Notes: generated from the sequence alone by a model not told the origin. 11,677 nucleotides of DNA from Mobilicoccus sp032056465 (GCF_032056465.1 NZ_DAMBCL010000097.1); one strand, 5' to 3'. Shown: positions 1 through 7,366, counted from the first letter of the stretch. Numbers and translations are program-made.

Positions 1-21
1 ATGTCTCCATACTCCTGGTGA

Positions 22-1107
22 GATCAAGCCCTCCACCCTTCCCGGGGCGATCCAGTCCTCACGGGACAGCTGGGCGCCTGGATCCTGCTGGGGCCCTCCA
101 GGTGGCGCCTGGCCTGGTCCGCGGCGTGGCTGGTCGTCGTCACCGGCGCCGCCACCGCCGGTACCGTGACCCCGACCCCGCCCCCTGACGGCGTCGTCAC
201 CGCGGGCTGGGTCCAGGGTGGCGCACCCGGCGGCGGCGTCTACGGCCTCGGCCCGCCTCGCACCATCACCACCAACCAAGCACGGGCCACCCGCGAACTG
301 GCCGCCGCGATCGACGCCGGCCGCCTGCCGGCCCCCGACTTCGTCGTGTGGCCCGAGAACGCCACCGACCTCGACCCCGACACCGACCAGCGCACCGGCC
401 AGCTCGTCGAGCAGTCCGTCGCGGCCGTGGGGCGTCCCGTGCTGGTCGGCGCCATCCTCGACGGTCCCGGACCCCGCCAGCGGCGAACCGCCGCCCAATG
501 GCGCGAACCCGACGGCCGGATCGGGCCCACCTATCAGAAACGCTCGATCGTCCCGTTCGGCGAATGGATCCCGTTCCGAGACGTGCTGCTGCCGCTGATC
601 CCTGCCCTGCGCTACGTCGGCGCCCAGTCCGTGGCCGGCACTGATCCGGGTCTTCTCGACGTACAGCTCCCCGACGGACGCTCGATCAGCCTCGGCGTGC
701 TGGCCTGCTTCGACGTCGCCTTCGACCCCGTCGTGCACGACCTCGCCACCGCGCAGGCCGTCATCGTGCAAAGCAACAACGCCATGTACCAGGGCACCGC
801 CCAGATCGAGCAACAGTTCGCCATCACCCGGGCCCGGGCAGCGGAACTGCGCCGCGACACCCTCGTCGTCACCACCAGCGGCATCACCGGACTCATCGAT
901 CCCACCGGTCGGGTCACCATGAAGGTCACCGAACCGGGTCCCGCCGTTGGAGTGGTGCAACTCGGCCTGCGCACCGGGACCACCACCGCCAGCTGGCTCG
1001 CCACCCCCCTGGAGGTCACCGCGACCGTGGCCGCCGCGCTCTGGATCACGGCGCTCACGCTGACGCCTTCGCCGCGCAGGCGCTTTCATCCCTTGGTCGG
1101 ATCTTGA
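22..1107 (+). pseudogene. lnt: 5'-truncated apolipoprotein N-acyltransferase (Lnt), nitrilase-like domain intact
   Basis: Lnt adds the third acyl chain to lipoproteins at the outer face of the cytoplasmic membrane. The frame is open from 22, just after a TGA at 19-21. The first usable start is GTG 166 (313 aa), with no clear Shine-Dalgarno sequence. Lnt is normally about 500 aa with several N-terminal membrane helices; here only a last helix (about 85-160, before GTG 166) and the nitrilase domain remain. Numbered from GTG 166, the catalytic triad is visible: E64 in VVWPEN, K125 in YQKRSIVPFGE and C181 in LACFDVAFD. E133 of the PFGE motif is kept, while the usual C-Y-E reads C-F-D. The QSNNAMY and EQQFAITRARAAE blocks are typical, and a C-terminal helix lies near residues 277-299. 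Without its membrane part it is probably non-functional or altered. The identification is firm; calling it a pseudogene rests on the missing 5' part. Confidence 0.8.
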
Positions 1108-1109
1108 CC
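1091..1109 (+). promoter_or_regulatory. Direct-repeat element A (CCTTGGTC-N3-TCTTGACC)
   Basis: Two 8-bp half-sites are offset by 11 bp. The second half overlaps the stop codon of the lnt fragment, and the element ends 44 bp before the next start codon at 1154. It matches element D in 15 of 19 positions by eye. The one-turn spacing of direct repeats resembles an OmpR/PhoB-family response regulator site; that reading is inference. Confidence 0.5.
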
Positions 1110-1153
1110 AGAGCCGGGCCGACACCACACCGACGTCACGCACCCTCGACGGT

Positions 1154-1615
1154 ATGGACACCAGCCTGACCGACCCCCCGGCATCTACTCTGGCCGCCGA
1201 CAGCGTCACCGCGGCCACCCCGTGGCGGGCCCGCGCCGCCGGGGCGTGGGCGGCCACCCGAGCCACGTTCGGGGCCCTGCTCGGGCTCGCACCGCATGTC
1301 CTGCACCACGTCGGGTTCCTCGCCGGCGCCGCCCTCCTGACCGGCGTCGTGGGCAACACGGTGCTCTACGCAGCCGGGATGCTGCTCAGCATCCCGATGC
1401 TCAACCGCCTCCGGAAACGGTTCGGCACCTGGAAGGCGCCAGCGCTGGGGGCGATCGCCTTCACCAGCCTGTTCACACTGTCCGCGTTCGTGATCGGGCC
1501 CGCCCTCAACCCGACACCCGTCGCACCCCAGCCCGCGGCGACCACTGGCCCCACCGGCCAGCCGCTGGAGGAACACGACGGGCACCACCCAGACACGAAC
1601 CAGACCAGATCTTGA
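1154..1615 (+). CDS. Small multi-helix membrane protein with His clusters, unknown function
   Basis: This is a 153-aa protein with three predicted hydrophobic segments (about residues 53-71, 70-84 and 97-116). A conserved-looking stretch, GLAPHVLHH (44-52), places three histidines just before the first helix, and RLRKRFGTWKAP forms a basic loop before the last. The C-terminal tail is Pro-rich and ends with EEHDGHH (139-145), a plausible metal-binding patch. I recall similar proteins as uncharacterised neighbours in actinobacterial metal-resistance clusters, but know no assigned function. The ATG at 1154 is chosen because the frame is coherent from there; no strong ribosome binding site is visible. 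It sits 46 bp after the lnt fragment and carries repeat elements at both ends, its stop codon lying inside element B. Confidence 0.72.
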   Translation: MDTSLTDPPASTLAADSVTAATPWRARAAGAWAATRATFGALLGLAPHVLHHVGFLAGAALLTGVVGNTVLYAAGMLLSIPMLNRLRKRFGTWKAPALGAIAFTSLFTLSAFVIGPALNPTPVAPQPAATTGPTGQPLEEHDGHHPDTNQTRS

Positions 1616-1628
1616 CCCGGCCTTGACC
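1610..1628 (+). promoter_or_regulatory. Direct-repeat element B (TCTTGACC-N3-CCTTGACC)
   Basis: This is the best-conserved copy, with both half-sites carrying CTTGACC at an 11-bp offset. The first half contains the TGA of the upstream gene. It lies 74 bp before the His-rich start of the YibE/F gene. The extended segment 1601-1628 matches 7432-7459 in 24 of 28 positions, so conservation reaches upstream of the repeat itself. A site for a shared transcription factor is inferred. Confidence 0.55.
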
Positions 1629-1636
1629 TCCGGCTC

Positions 1637-1705
1637 ATGCGCTGGCTGCCACGCTGGACGATCGTGACCACACCTCGCCTCGTCCCTCCGGTGGCCACCC
1701 CATGA
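1637..1705 (+). other. Possible 22-codon leader ORF overlapping the YibE/F start (ATGA)
   Basis: A short open frame starts at ATG 1637, directly after element B. It ends at a TGA that overlaps the ATG of the YibE/F gene at 1702. Such an overlap could couple translation. No good ribosome binding site is seen, and short open frames are common by chance at this GC content. Confidence 0.15.
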
Positions 1706-2988
1706 GCGGGGGTCACCATCACCACCACGAGCATGATGGGGTGGACGCCGACGTGCGCGTCTCCCGGACGGCCCGCTCGCGACACTCGTGCTGTTGGCCG
1801 TCGTGGCGGCGATCACCATGGCGGGCTTGGTGTGGTTGTGGCCCACGGAACGGGTGTTGCCGGAGGGTTCGGTGCTGACGACCGAGGGGATCGTGCCCGT
1901 GCGCGGGCAGGTCACCGCGATCGAGCCGTGCCCGGCCGTGCCCGGCGGCCCCGGACGCCCCGCCGACCGGGCCGGACGCCGGCGTCCAACACGCCTGCCT
2001 CGTCGCCCAGGTCGAACTCGACCGCCGGGCGGGCGAACTCGTGGACGTGGAGCTGGTGGGAGAGACCGCGTGGAGCGGCCTGCAGCCCGGCGACGGCGTC
2101 CACGTGGCCGAGGTCGGCGCCACCGAGGGGGTGCCCGGGGGATGGTCGTTGATCACGGTCGACCGGATCCCGGTCCTGGCGATCTTCACGATCTTGTTCG
2201 TGGTGGCGGTGCTGGTCGTCGCCGGCCGCAAGGGCTTCTTCGGGCTGCTGGGGCTGGTGGTGTCCGGGGTGGTGCTGTTCGGGTTCATGATCCCGGCCCT
2301 CACGTCGGGACAGCCGGCTGTGTGGGTTGCGATCGTGGGGTCGACCGCCATCATGTTCGTGGTGCTCTATCTGGCCCATGGGGTGTCGTGGCGGACCACG
2401 TCAGCGTTCGTCGGCACCTGGTTGAGCCTGTTGGTGCCCACCGGCCTCGGCGCGCTGGGCGTCTCGATGGCCCGGCTGAGCGGCATCTCCAGTGAGGAGA
2501 CCCTCGCGCTGACCAACCTGCTCGGTGACCTCGACTTCCCTGACATCCTCACCTGTGGTCTGGTGATCGCGGGCCTGGGCGTGCTGAACGACGTGACGAT
2601 CACGCAGGCGTCGTCGGTGTGGGAGGTCCGGGCCGCCGGGCCGCACCTGAGCCGGGGGCAGTTGTTCGCCTCGGGCATGCGGATCGGGCGTGACCACATC
2701 GCTTCGACGATCTACACCATCGCGTTCGCGTACGCCGGCGCCGCGTTGTCGCTGTTGCTCCTGCTGTCGTTGTACGAGCAGCCGCTGAACCTGCTGCTGT
2801 CGACCGAGCAGTTCTCCGAGGAGATCATCCGCACCCTGGGCAGCGGCATCGGGCTGGTGTTGAGCGTGCCCCTGACCACCGGGGTGGCCGCTCTCACCGT
2901 CGCCGGCGCGGCTGGGGCGGCTCGCCGATCGGGTAGAGGAGCCGACGACCCCGAGCGGGCCGCCCCGGGCCCCCGGCGAGCGATCTAG
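1702..2988 (+). pseudogene. YibE/F-family membrane protein, interrupted by two compensating frameshifts
   Basis: YibE/F proteins are poorly characterised multi-pass membrane proteins often found near metal genes. The likely start is ATG 1702, giving a His-rich N terminus (MSGGHHHHHEHD). The frame then switches near 1774-1780 (one base missing; RTAR would continue as LATLVLLAVVAA). It switches back near 1944-1955 (one extra base in a G/C run), restoring the original frame. Left unshifted, the first frame stops at a TGA near 1873. The middle part holds the first helix and the start of a soluble domain (VTAIEPCP). From about 1981 the frame is continuous, with GVQHACLVAQVEL, then several helices and the family blocks LGVLNDVTITQASSVWE and GMRIGRDHIAST. 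The corrected length is about 428 aa. An uncorrected gene could only begin at GTG 2041 (315 aa), lacking the first helix. It is either a pseudogene or carries sequencing indels. Confidence 0.75.
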
Positions 2989-3017
2989 CGGCAGCACCCA
3001 AGCTCCGGAGTGCGTCT

Positions 3018-3032
3018 GGCGCCCGTGGCGCC
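3018..3032 (+). terminator. Weak GC hairpin downstream of YibE/F
   Basis: GGCGCC-CGT-GGCGCC forms a short stem about 30 bp after the YibE/F stop. There is no T-run, so a terminator role is only a possibility. Confidence 0.2.
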
Positions 3033-3056
3033 GGGCCGCGGTGGTGCGGGTGCGGG

Positions 3057-3233
3057 GTCAGCGTGAAGACCATCCGCCGCCGGATCGCCGAGGGCGCCCT
3101 CCCCGTGTACCGCTGCGGCCGCATCCTCAGGCTGGACCCAGACGACGTCGATGCCATGTTCAGCCGGTATCCCCAATGGTCGACAGCGCCGCAGGCCTCA
3201 GCGAGGGCCCGGACCGCTCAACGGGCCTCATAG
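3057..3233 (+). pseudogene. Excisionase/MerR-like helix-turn-helix remnant
   Basis: A short frame reads GVSVKTIRRRIAEGALPVYR followed by CGRILRLDPDDVDAMFSR, then an unremarkable tail to the TAG at 3231-3233. This matches the second half of the HTH_17/excisionase-type winged-helix domain: recognition helix, a wing with the LPVYR turn, and the DVDAMF helix that usually closes the domain. The usual first helix (of the type LTVEEAAxxLGVS) is absent upstream, where the frame reads as low-complexity Gly/Arg codons. The only start inside is GTG 3063 (56 codons), with no ribosome binding site. I therefore call it a truncated remnant. Xis-type proteins usually belong to integrative elements or phages, so this is evidence of past mobility. 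It lies in the 323-bp gap between the YibE/F gene and the sensor gene, which otherwise holds only the sensor's promoter. Confidence 0.6.
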
Positions 3234-3299
3234 CCTGGCTCGACGGAACGGGCAGCCAGTCCCGCTTGAGCACCACGCGACACTAACGATGCATGACGC

Positions 3300-3305
3300 T
3301 ACTAT
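3300..3305 (+). promoter_or_regulatory. Probable -10 box (TACTAT) for a leaderless sensor transcript
   Basis: TACTAT lies 6 bp upstream of the A of ATG 3312, which would place the transcription start on or next to the start codon. No purine-rich ribosome binding site precedes the ATG. Leaderless mRNAs are common in actinobacteria. The -35 region is not convincing. Confidence 0.45.
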
Positions 3306-3320
3306 CGTCACATGACGATA
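3303..3320 (+). promoter_or_regulatory. Operator palindrome over the sensor start codon
   Basis: TATCGTCA-CA-TGACGATA is an inverted repeat with perfect 8-bp arms and a 2-bp centre. It overlaps the end of the -10 box and the ATG at 3312. ArsR/SmtB-family repressors bind such palindromes at their own promoters, so autorepression relieved by metal is expected. A further CATGACG copy at 3292-3298, 19 bp upstream of the one at 3311, may be a second half-site. Confidence 0.6.
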
Positions 3321-3728
3321 CCGACTGCCGCTGAGAGTGCGCCCGATGGTGGCGACCTGCAGGTCGCGGCTGCCTTGTTCCACAGCCTGTCCGACCCGTC
3401 TCGGCTGGCCATCTTGCAGCACTTGATCTTCGGAGAACATCGAGTCCGCGATTTGACCGAGCACCTGGGGTTGGCGCAATCGACGGTGAGTGCCCACCTG
3501 GCGTGCTTGCGGGAGTGCGGGCTCGTGGCGTCGCGTCCACAAGGGCGGGCATCGGTCTTCTCGCTGGTGAGCGCACCGGAGTTGCTGGCGGCATTGGCTG
3601 CAGCGGAGCGACTGCTGGCTACCACCGGCCAGGGGGTGGCCTTGTGTCCGAACTACGGGGTGGGCACCACGACGAACCCCACACCGGAAGAGCTGAAAGT
3701 ACATGCCACGGTCGGGGCGGACCGGTGA
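3312..3728 (+). CDS. cmtR: ArsR/SmtB-family metal sensor, CmtR-like (Cd/Pb-type)
   Basis: This is a 138-aa winged-helix repressor of the ArsR/SmtB family, which leaves DNA when metal binds. DPSRLAILQHL (28-38) and the recognition region LGLAQSTVSAHLACLRECGL (52-71) are typical. Cysteines at 65 and 69 in HLACLRECG match the spacing of C57/C61 in Mycobacterium tuberculosis CmtR, and C112 in the C-terminal region corresponds to CmtR C102. The three-cysteine site therefore predicts Cd(II)/Pb(II) sensing rather than arsenic. ATG 3312 is chosen because it follows a -10 box at leaderless spacing and the operator palindrome spans it. The gene ends 41 bp before the preferred ATPase start, or overlaps the alternative GTG 3725 by GTGA. 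The linkage implies that it controls the pump and CDF genes downstream. Confidence 0.88.
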   Translation: MTIPTAAESAPDGGDLQVAAALFHSLSDPSRLAILQHLIFGEHRVRDLTEHLGLAQSTVSAHLACLRECGLVASRPQGRASVFSLVSAPELLAALAAAERLLATTGQGVALCPNYGVGTTTNPTPEELKVHATVGADR

Positions 3729-3769
3729 GCGGGCAGGAGGATCCGCACGGCGACGAGCGCGAGGAAGGC

Positions 3770-5722
3770 ATGTCGGCGTGCGGGTGTGACGCCCCCATTG
3801 CCAAGGCGCCTAGCGACGACGACGACGCGGTGGAGCACCTGTGGCAGGTGCGCGACATCCAGTTCGGGTTGGCATCGGGCGCCCTGCTGCTGGCCGGTTT
3901 CCTGACCGGCCTGGCCGGATGGGAGACGGTCAGGCTCGTCCTCAGCTGGGTGGCGTTGCTGGTCGGCGGGTCGACGTTCGTACCAGGTGCGTTGAAGAAA
4001 CTTGCCAAGGGCAAGCTGGGGGTTGGTCTACTGATGACCATCGGCGCCGTGGGCGCGACTCTCCTGGGCCAGGTCGAGGAAGCAGCGACCCTGGCGTTCC
4101 TGTTCTCCCTCAGCGAAGGCCTGGAGGACTACTCGCTGGCCAAGACCCGGCACAGCCTGCGCGCCCTGCTCGACCTGGTCCCGCGTCAGGCCACCGTGCT
4201 GCGCGACGGTGTGGAGGTCGTCGTCGATCCCGACGAGCTCGTCGTGGGCGACCTGATGGTCGTCAAGCCGGGCGAGCGGCTCGCCACCGATGGCGTCATC
4301 CGCACCGGCCGGACCGCTCTGGACACGTCCGCGATCACCGGCGAATCCATGCCGATCGAGGTCGGCCCTTCCAGCGAGGTGTACGCCGGTGCGATCAACG
4401 GCACCGGCATCCTCGAGGTGGAGGTGACCTCGACCGCGGACAACAACTCGCTGGCCCGGATCGTGCACATCGTCGAGGCCGAGTCGTCCCGGCGCGGGGC
4501 CACAGAACGGCTCGCCGACAGGATCGCGAAACCGTTGGTGCCGGGGATCCTGCTTGCAGCGGCCTTGACTGTGGTCGCCGGCTTCGCCGTGGGCGACCCC
4601 GGCCTGTGGCTGCAACGAGCGCTGGTCATGGTGGTCGCCGCGTCCCCCTGCGCCCTGGCCATCTCGGTGCCGGTCACCGTCGTGGCATCCATCGGGGCGG
4701 CCAGCCGGCGCGGCATCCTCGTCAAGGGTGGCGCCGCGATGGAGGTCCTCGGCAAGGTCCGCACCGTCGCCCTGGACAAGACCGGAACCCTCACCCGCAA
4801 CCAACCCGTCGTCATCGAGGTGACAACCACCGGCCCGCACACCCGCGAGCAGGTGCTCGCCTGGGCCGCCGCGCTTGAGGCACGCAGCGAGCACCCCCTC
4901 GCCAAGGCCATCCTCGCCGCCACCGAAACCACCACGACCGCCGACGACGTGCAGGCGGCCGTCGGCGCCGGACTGACCGGCACCCTGGACGGGCACAGCC
5001 TAAGGTTGGGGCGTCCCGGCTGGATCGAGGCAGGCCCACTCGCCGGCGACATCGACCGGATGCAACAAGCCGGGGCCACCGCCGTCCTCGTCGAGGTCGA
5101 CGGGCAGACCACCGGCGCGATCGCGGTCCGCGACGAACTCCGCCCCGAAGCCGCCCATGTCGTCGCCCACTTCCGCTCCCACGGCTACGCCGTCGCGATG
5201 CTCACCGGGGACAACCCCACCACCGCCCGAGCCCTCGCCGCCGAGGCCGGGATCACCGACGTGCACGCCGACCTGCGACCCGAGGATAAGTCGACCATCA
5301 TCCACAGGCTGCGGGAAAGGGGCCAGGTCACCGCGATGGTCGGCGATGGCGTCAACGACGCCCCCGCGCTGGCCAGCGCCGACTTGGGCGTGGCCATGGG
5401 CGCCATGGGCACCGACGTCGCCATCGAAACCGCCGACGTCGCCCTGATGGGCGACGACCTGCGCCTCCTGCCGCACGCGTTCGATCACGCCCGCTACACG
5501 CGCCGGATCATGCTGCAGAACGTGGTCCTGTCGATCGCGTTGCTCGCGGTCCTGATCCCGCTCGCCCTTTTCGGCGTCCTGGGGTTGGCGGCCGTGGTGC
5601 TGGTTCACGAGGTGGCCGAGGTGTTCGTGATCGCCAACGGTGTCCGCGCGGGCCGCACCACCCACCTGCCCACCCTCACCGCATTGGCGGACAGGCCCGC
5701 CCTGCAAGGAGCGACAGCGTGA
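3770..5722 (+). CDS. Heavy-metal translocating P1B-type ATPase (Cd/Zn/Pb efflux type)
   Basis: This is an inner-membrane pump that uses ATP to export divalent soft metals. From ATG 3770 it is 650 aa. It shows TGES (190-193) of the actuator domain, SPC (292-294) in the metal-site helix, D336 in DKTGTLT (phosphorylated Asp), HP (375-376), TGDN and GDGVND (525-530). The N terminus is short, with CGC (4-6) and an Asp run, and no full HMA domain. SPC rather than CPC, together with H613-E614 in the last helices (VHEVAEVFVIANG), argues against a classical CadA of the P1B-2 type and for a P1B-4 or CtpG-like pump; the CmtR-like neighbour fits CtpG. The start is chosen for GAGGAAGG at 3761-3768. GTG 3725, overlapping the sensor stop, would add 15 residues; much further upstream extension would run into the sensor gene in another frame. 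Its last codons overlap the CDF start (GTGA at 5719). The family is certain; the exact metal is inferred. Confidence 0.92.
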   Translation: MSACGCDAPIAKAPSDDDDAVEHLWQVRDIQFGLASGALLLAGFLTGLAGWETVRLVLSWVALLVGGSTFVPGALKKLAKGKLGVGLLMTIGAVGATLLGQVEEAATLAFLFSLSEGLEDYSLAKTRHSLRALLDLVPRQATVLRDGVEVVVDPDELVVGDLMVVKPGERLATDGVIRTGRTALDTSAITGESMPIEVGPSSEVYAGAINGTGILEVEVTSTADNNSLARIVHIVEAESSRRGATERLADRIAKPLVPGILLAAALTVVAGFAVGDPGLWLQRALVMVVAASPCALAISVPVTVVASIGAASRRGILVKGGAAMEVLGKVRTVALDKTGTLTRNQPVVIEVTTTGPHTREQVLAWAAALEARSEHPLAKAILAATETTTTADDVQAAVGAGLTGTLDGHSLRLGRPGWIEAGPLAGDIDRMQQAGATAVLVEVDGQTTGAIAVRDELRPEAAHVVAHFRSHGYAVAMLTGDNPTTARALAAEAGITDVHADLRPEDKSTIIHRLRERGQVTAMVGDGVNDAPALASADLGVAMGAMGTDVAIETADVALMGDDLRLLPHAFDHARYTRRIMLQNVVLSIALLAVLIPLALFGVLGLAAVVLVHEVAEVFVIANGVRAGRTTHLPTLTALADRPALQGATA

Positions 5723-6633
5723 GCACGGGCCACGACCACGCGCCGCAGGGCACCCATCGGGGCAAGTTGGCGATCGCGTTCGGGATCACTGCCACCATCC
5801 TGGTCGCCGAGCTCATCGGCGCGTGGTGGACCAACAGCCTGGCGCTGTTGGTCGACGCCGGCCACATGCTCACCGACGCCTCGGGCCTGCTGATGGCGCT
5901 CATCGCCGCAAACCTCGCCCTTCGTCCACCCACCCCCGAACGCACCTGGGGTTGGCGGCGCTCCGAAGTGCTGGCCGCTGGAGCCCAAGCCGCGGTCCTG
6001 CTCGGGGTCGGGGTGTACGCGTTCGTCGAGGGTGTTCGGCGCCTGTGGACGCCCCCGGAGGTCACCGCCGGCGGGCTGCTGGTGTTCGGCGTCGTCGGTC
6101 TGGTCGGCAACATCGTCTCGATGCTGGTACTCAGCTCGGGCCGCGGTGCGAACCTCAACATGCGCGCCGCCTTCCTTGAGGTCGTCAACGACGCCCTCGG
6201 ATCGGTGGCGGTGATCGTGAGCGCGGTCGTCATTGCGCTGACAGGGTGGACCCGGATCGACGCCCTCGCAGGCATGCTGATCGCGACCCTGATCGTGCCG
6301 CGGGCGATCACCATCCTGCGGGAGGCGGGGAGCATCCTGCTGGAGTCCACTCCTCCGGGGTTGAACCTCGAAGAGGTCCGTCGTCACATCCTGGAGGTGC
6401 CGCACGTGGTGGGGGTGCACGACCTGCACGCTTCCACCATCGCCACCGGTCTGCCGGTCCTCACCGCCCACGTTGTGGTCGAGGAGGCCTGCTTCGCCGA
6501 CGGCCACGCCGCCCAGATGCTGACCGATCTCCAAGCGTGTGTGGCCGACCACTTCGACGTGAGCGTCGAGCACTCCACCTTCCAACTCGAATCACCCGAC
6601 CACGTGCAACGCGAACACACCACACACAGCTAG
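5719..6633 (+). CDS. Cation diffusion facilitator (CzcD/ZitB-like) metal efflux protein, intact copy
   Basis: CDF proteins are dimeric membrane antiporters that exchange cytosolic Zn/Cd/Co for protons. This 304-aa protein has six helices and a C-terminal cytosolic domain. The TM2 site is complete: D45, H49 and D53 in LLVDAGHMLTDASG. In TM5 the usual HxxxD reads E154-V-V-N-D158, a variant I believe is frequent in actinobacterial members. The N terminus carries HDHAPQGTH. The C-terminal domain has VVGVHDLHAST and VEHSTFQLE, and the tail is His-rich. The GTG start overlaps the ATPase stop (GTGA) and has AAGGAG at 5706-5711, seven bases upstream, so the two are translationally coupled. A paralogue at 10192-11102 is about 86% identical by hand count but damaged, which makes this the working copy. 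Confidence 0.92.
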   Translation: MSTGHDHAPQGTHRGKLAIAFGITATILVAELIGAWWTNSLALLVDAGHMLTDASGLLMALIAANLALRPPTPERTWGWRRSEVLAAGAQAAVLLGVGVYAFVEGVRRLWTPPEVTAGGLLVFGVVGLVGNIVSMLVLSSGRGANLNMRAAFLEVVNDALGSVAVIVSAVVIALTGWTRIDALAGMLIATLIVPRAITILREAGSILLESTPPGLNLEEVRRHILEVPHVVGVHDLHASTIATGLPVLTAHVVVEEACFADGHAAQMLTDLQACVADHFDVSVEHSTFQLESPDHVQREHTTHS

Positions 6634-6651
6634 GTCAAGGTATGGCCAAGC
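6633..6651 (-). promoter_or_regulatory. Direct-repeat element E, inverted orientation (GCTTGGCC-N3-CCTTGACC)
   Basis: On the minus strand this reads GCTTGGCC, ATA, CCTTGACC, the same architecture and 11-bp offset as elements A to D. It starts at the last base of the CDF stop codon and lies 83 bp before the DUF305 start. It is the only well-conserved copy in reverse orientation. Confidence 0.5.
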
Positions 6652-6737
6652 TTCGTTGCGCAGCCTTGAAAGACGGCGGGTGCCCCGCTTCCCTCGGGGG
6701 TGCGGCCGATTGTCTGCGAGAAACAGGAGAACCATGA
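6642..6737 (+). other. Possible 31-codon leader ORF before the DUF305 gene
   Basis: An open frame from ATG 6642 contains three Cys codons. It ends at a TGA overlapping the DUF305 start (ATGA at 6734-6737). A small stem, GCGGG-TGC-CCCGC (6676-6688), lies inside it. The layout could be an attenuator or a coupled leader, but the ribosome binding site is poor and chance is a fair explanation. Confidence 0.18.
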
Positions 6738-7354
6738 GCGCAACACCGAAGTGGGTCACGATCGTGATGGGCGTCGTGGTAGCGGCGACCATGCTGGGGG
6801 CGTGCTCGGCCACGCCGGCGGCCACTCCCAGCCCAGCCTTGACGACAGCAGGGTCAGCGAACCCGGACAGTGCGGCCGCCCACAACGAGGCAGACACGGC
6901 GTTCGCGCAGATGATGATCGTGCACCACCAGGGTGCGATCGAGATGGCCGACCTCGCCGCCCAGCAGGCCCAGAGCGCGGACGTCCAGGCCCTGGCCGAA
7001 CGCATCTCGGCGGCTCAGGGCCCCGAGATCGAGACCATGAGCGGCTGGCTTTCGGCGTGGGGCGAGGATCCGATGCCGGCCGACAGCGACATGGCCGGGA
7101 TGGACCACTCGGGCATGGACATGGACGGCAGAAGCCAGGACGAGGTGATGGCCGAGCTGCGAGGCTTATCGGGCGCCGACTTCGACCGGCAGTTTCTCAC
7201 CTCGATGATCGCCCACCATCAAGGAGCGATCGAGATGGCCCAGACCCAACTCGCCGACGGCCGGGACCCGCAAGCCATCGAGCTGGCGCAGAAGATCATC
7301 GCCGACCAGGAAGCAGAGATCGAGGAGATGCAGGGATTGCTCGCATCAGCGTAG
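6734..7354 (+). CDS. DUF305 lipoprotein, putative metal-binding four-helix protein
   Basis: DUF305 proteins are exported four-helix, ferritin-like-fold proteins linked with copper and other metal tolerance. From ATG 6734 the protein is 206 aa with a lipoprotein signal peptide: basic start, hydrophobic core and lipobox MLGAC with the lipidated Cys at 24. A Ser/Thr/Pro/Ala linker follows. Two family repeats are seen: MMIVHHQGAIEMA (60-72) and SMIAHHQGAIEMA (157-169), each with the HHQGA signature. Between them lies a Met/Asp/His loop (PADSDMAGMDHSGMDMDG, 115-132), likely a soft-metal ligand patch. The start is set by AGGAG at 6725-6729; an in-frame ATG at 6656 would spoil the signal peptide. 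Attached to the outer membrane face, it is a natural substrate for Lnt. A strong hairpin follows the gene. I infer an extracytoplasmic metal chaperone or buffer. Confidence 0.88.
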   Translation: MSATPKWVTIVMGVVVAATMLGACSATPAATPSPALTTAGSANPDSAAAHNEADTAFAQMMIVHHQGAIEMADLAAQQAQSADVQALAERISAAQGPEIETMSGWLSAWGEDPMPADSDMAGMDHSGMDMDGRSQDEVMAELRGLSGADFDRQFLTSMIAHHQGAIEMAQTQLADGRDPQAIELAQKIIADQEAEIEEMQGLLASA

Positions 7355-7366
7355 GAACCCGACCGT

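Noticed and set aside
1612..1628. TTGACC repeats as plain sigma-70 -35 boxes
   Set aside because: No -10-like sequence lies about 17 bp downstream of copies A, B, C or D, and the paired 11-bp spacing fits a regulator site better.
1136..1915. Long open frame on the minus strand opposite the small membrane protein and YibE/F start
   Set aside because: The product is Arg/Gly/Pro-rich with no fold or motif, and the plus strand carries convincing proteins. It is a GC-driven shadow.
3503..3769. Upstream extension of the ATPase reading frame to 3503
   Set aside because: It overlaps the sensor gene in another frame. The added sequence is not ATPase-like, and a ribosome binding site stands before ATG 3770.
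5605..6585. 326-codon minus-strand open frame opposite the CDF gene
   Set aside because: Similar shadows appear opposite the second CDF copy, so it follows from the coding strand's codon bias. The product is His/Asp-rich and low-complexity.
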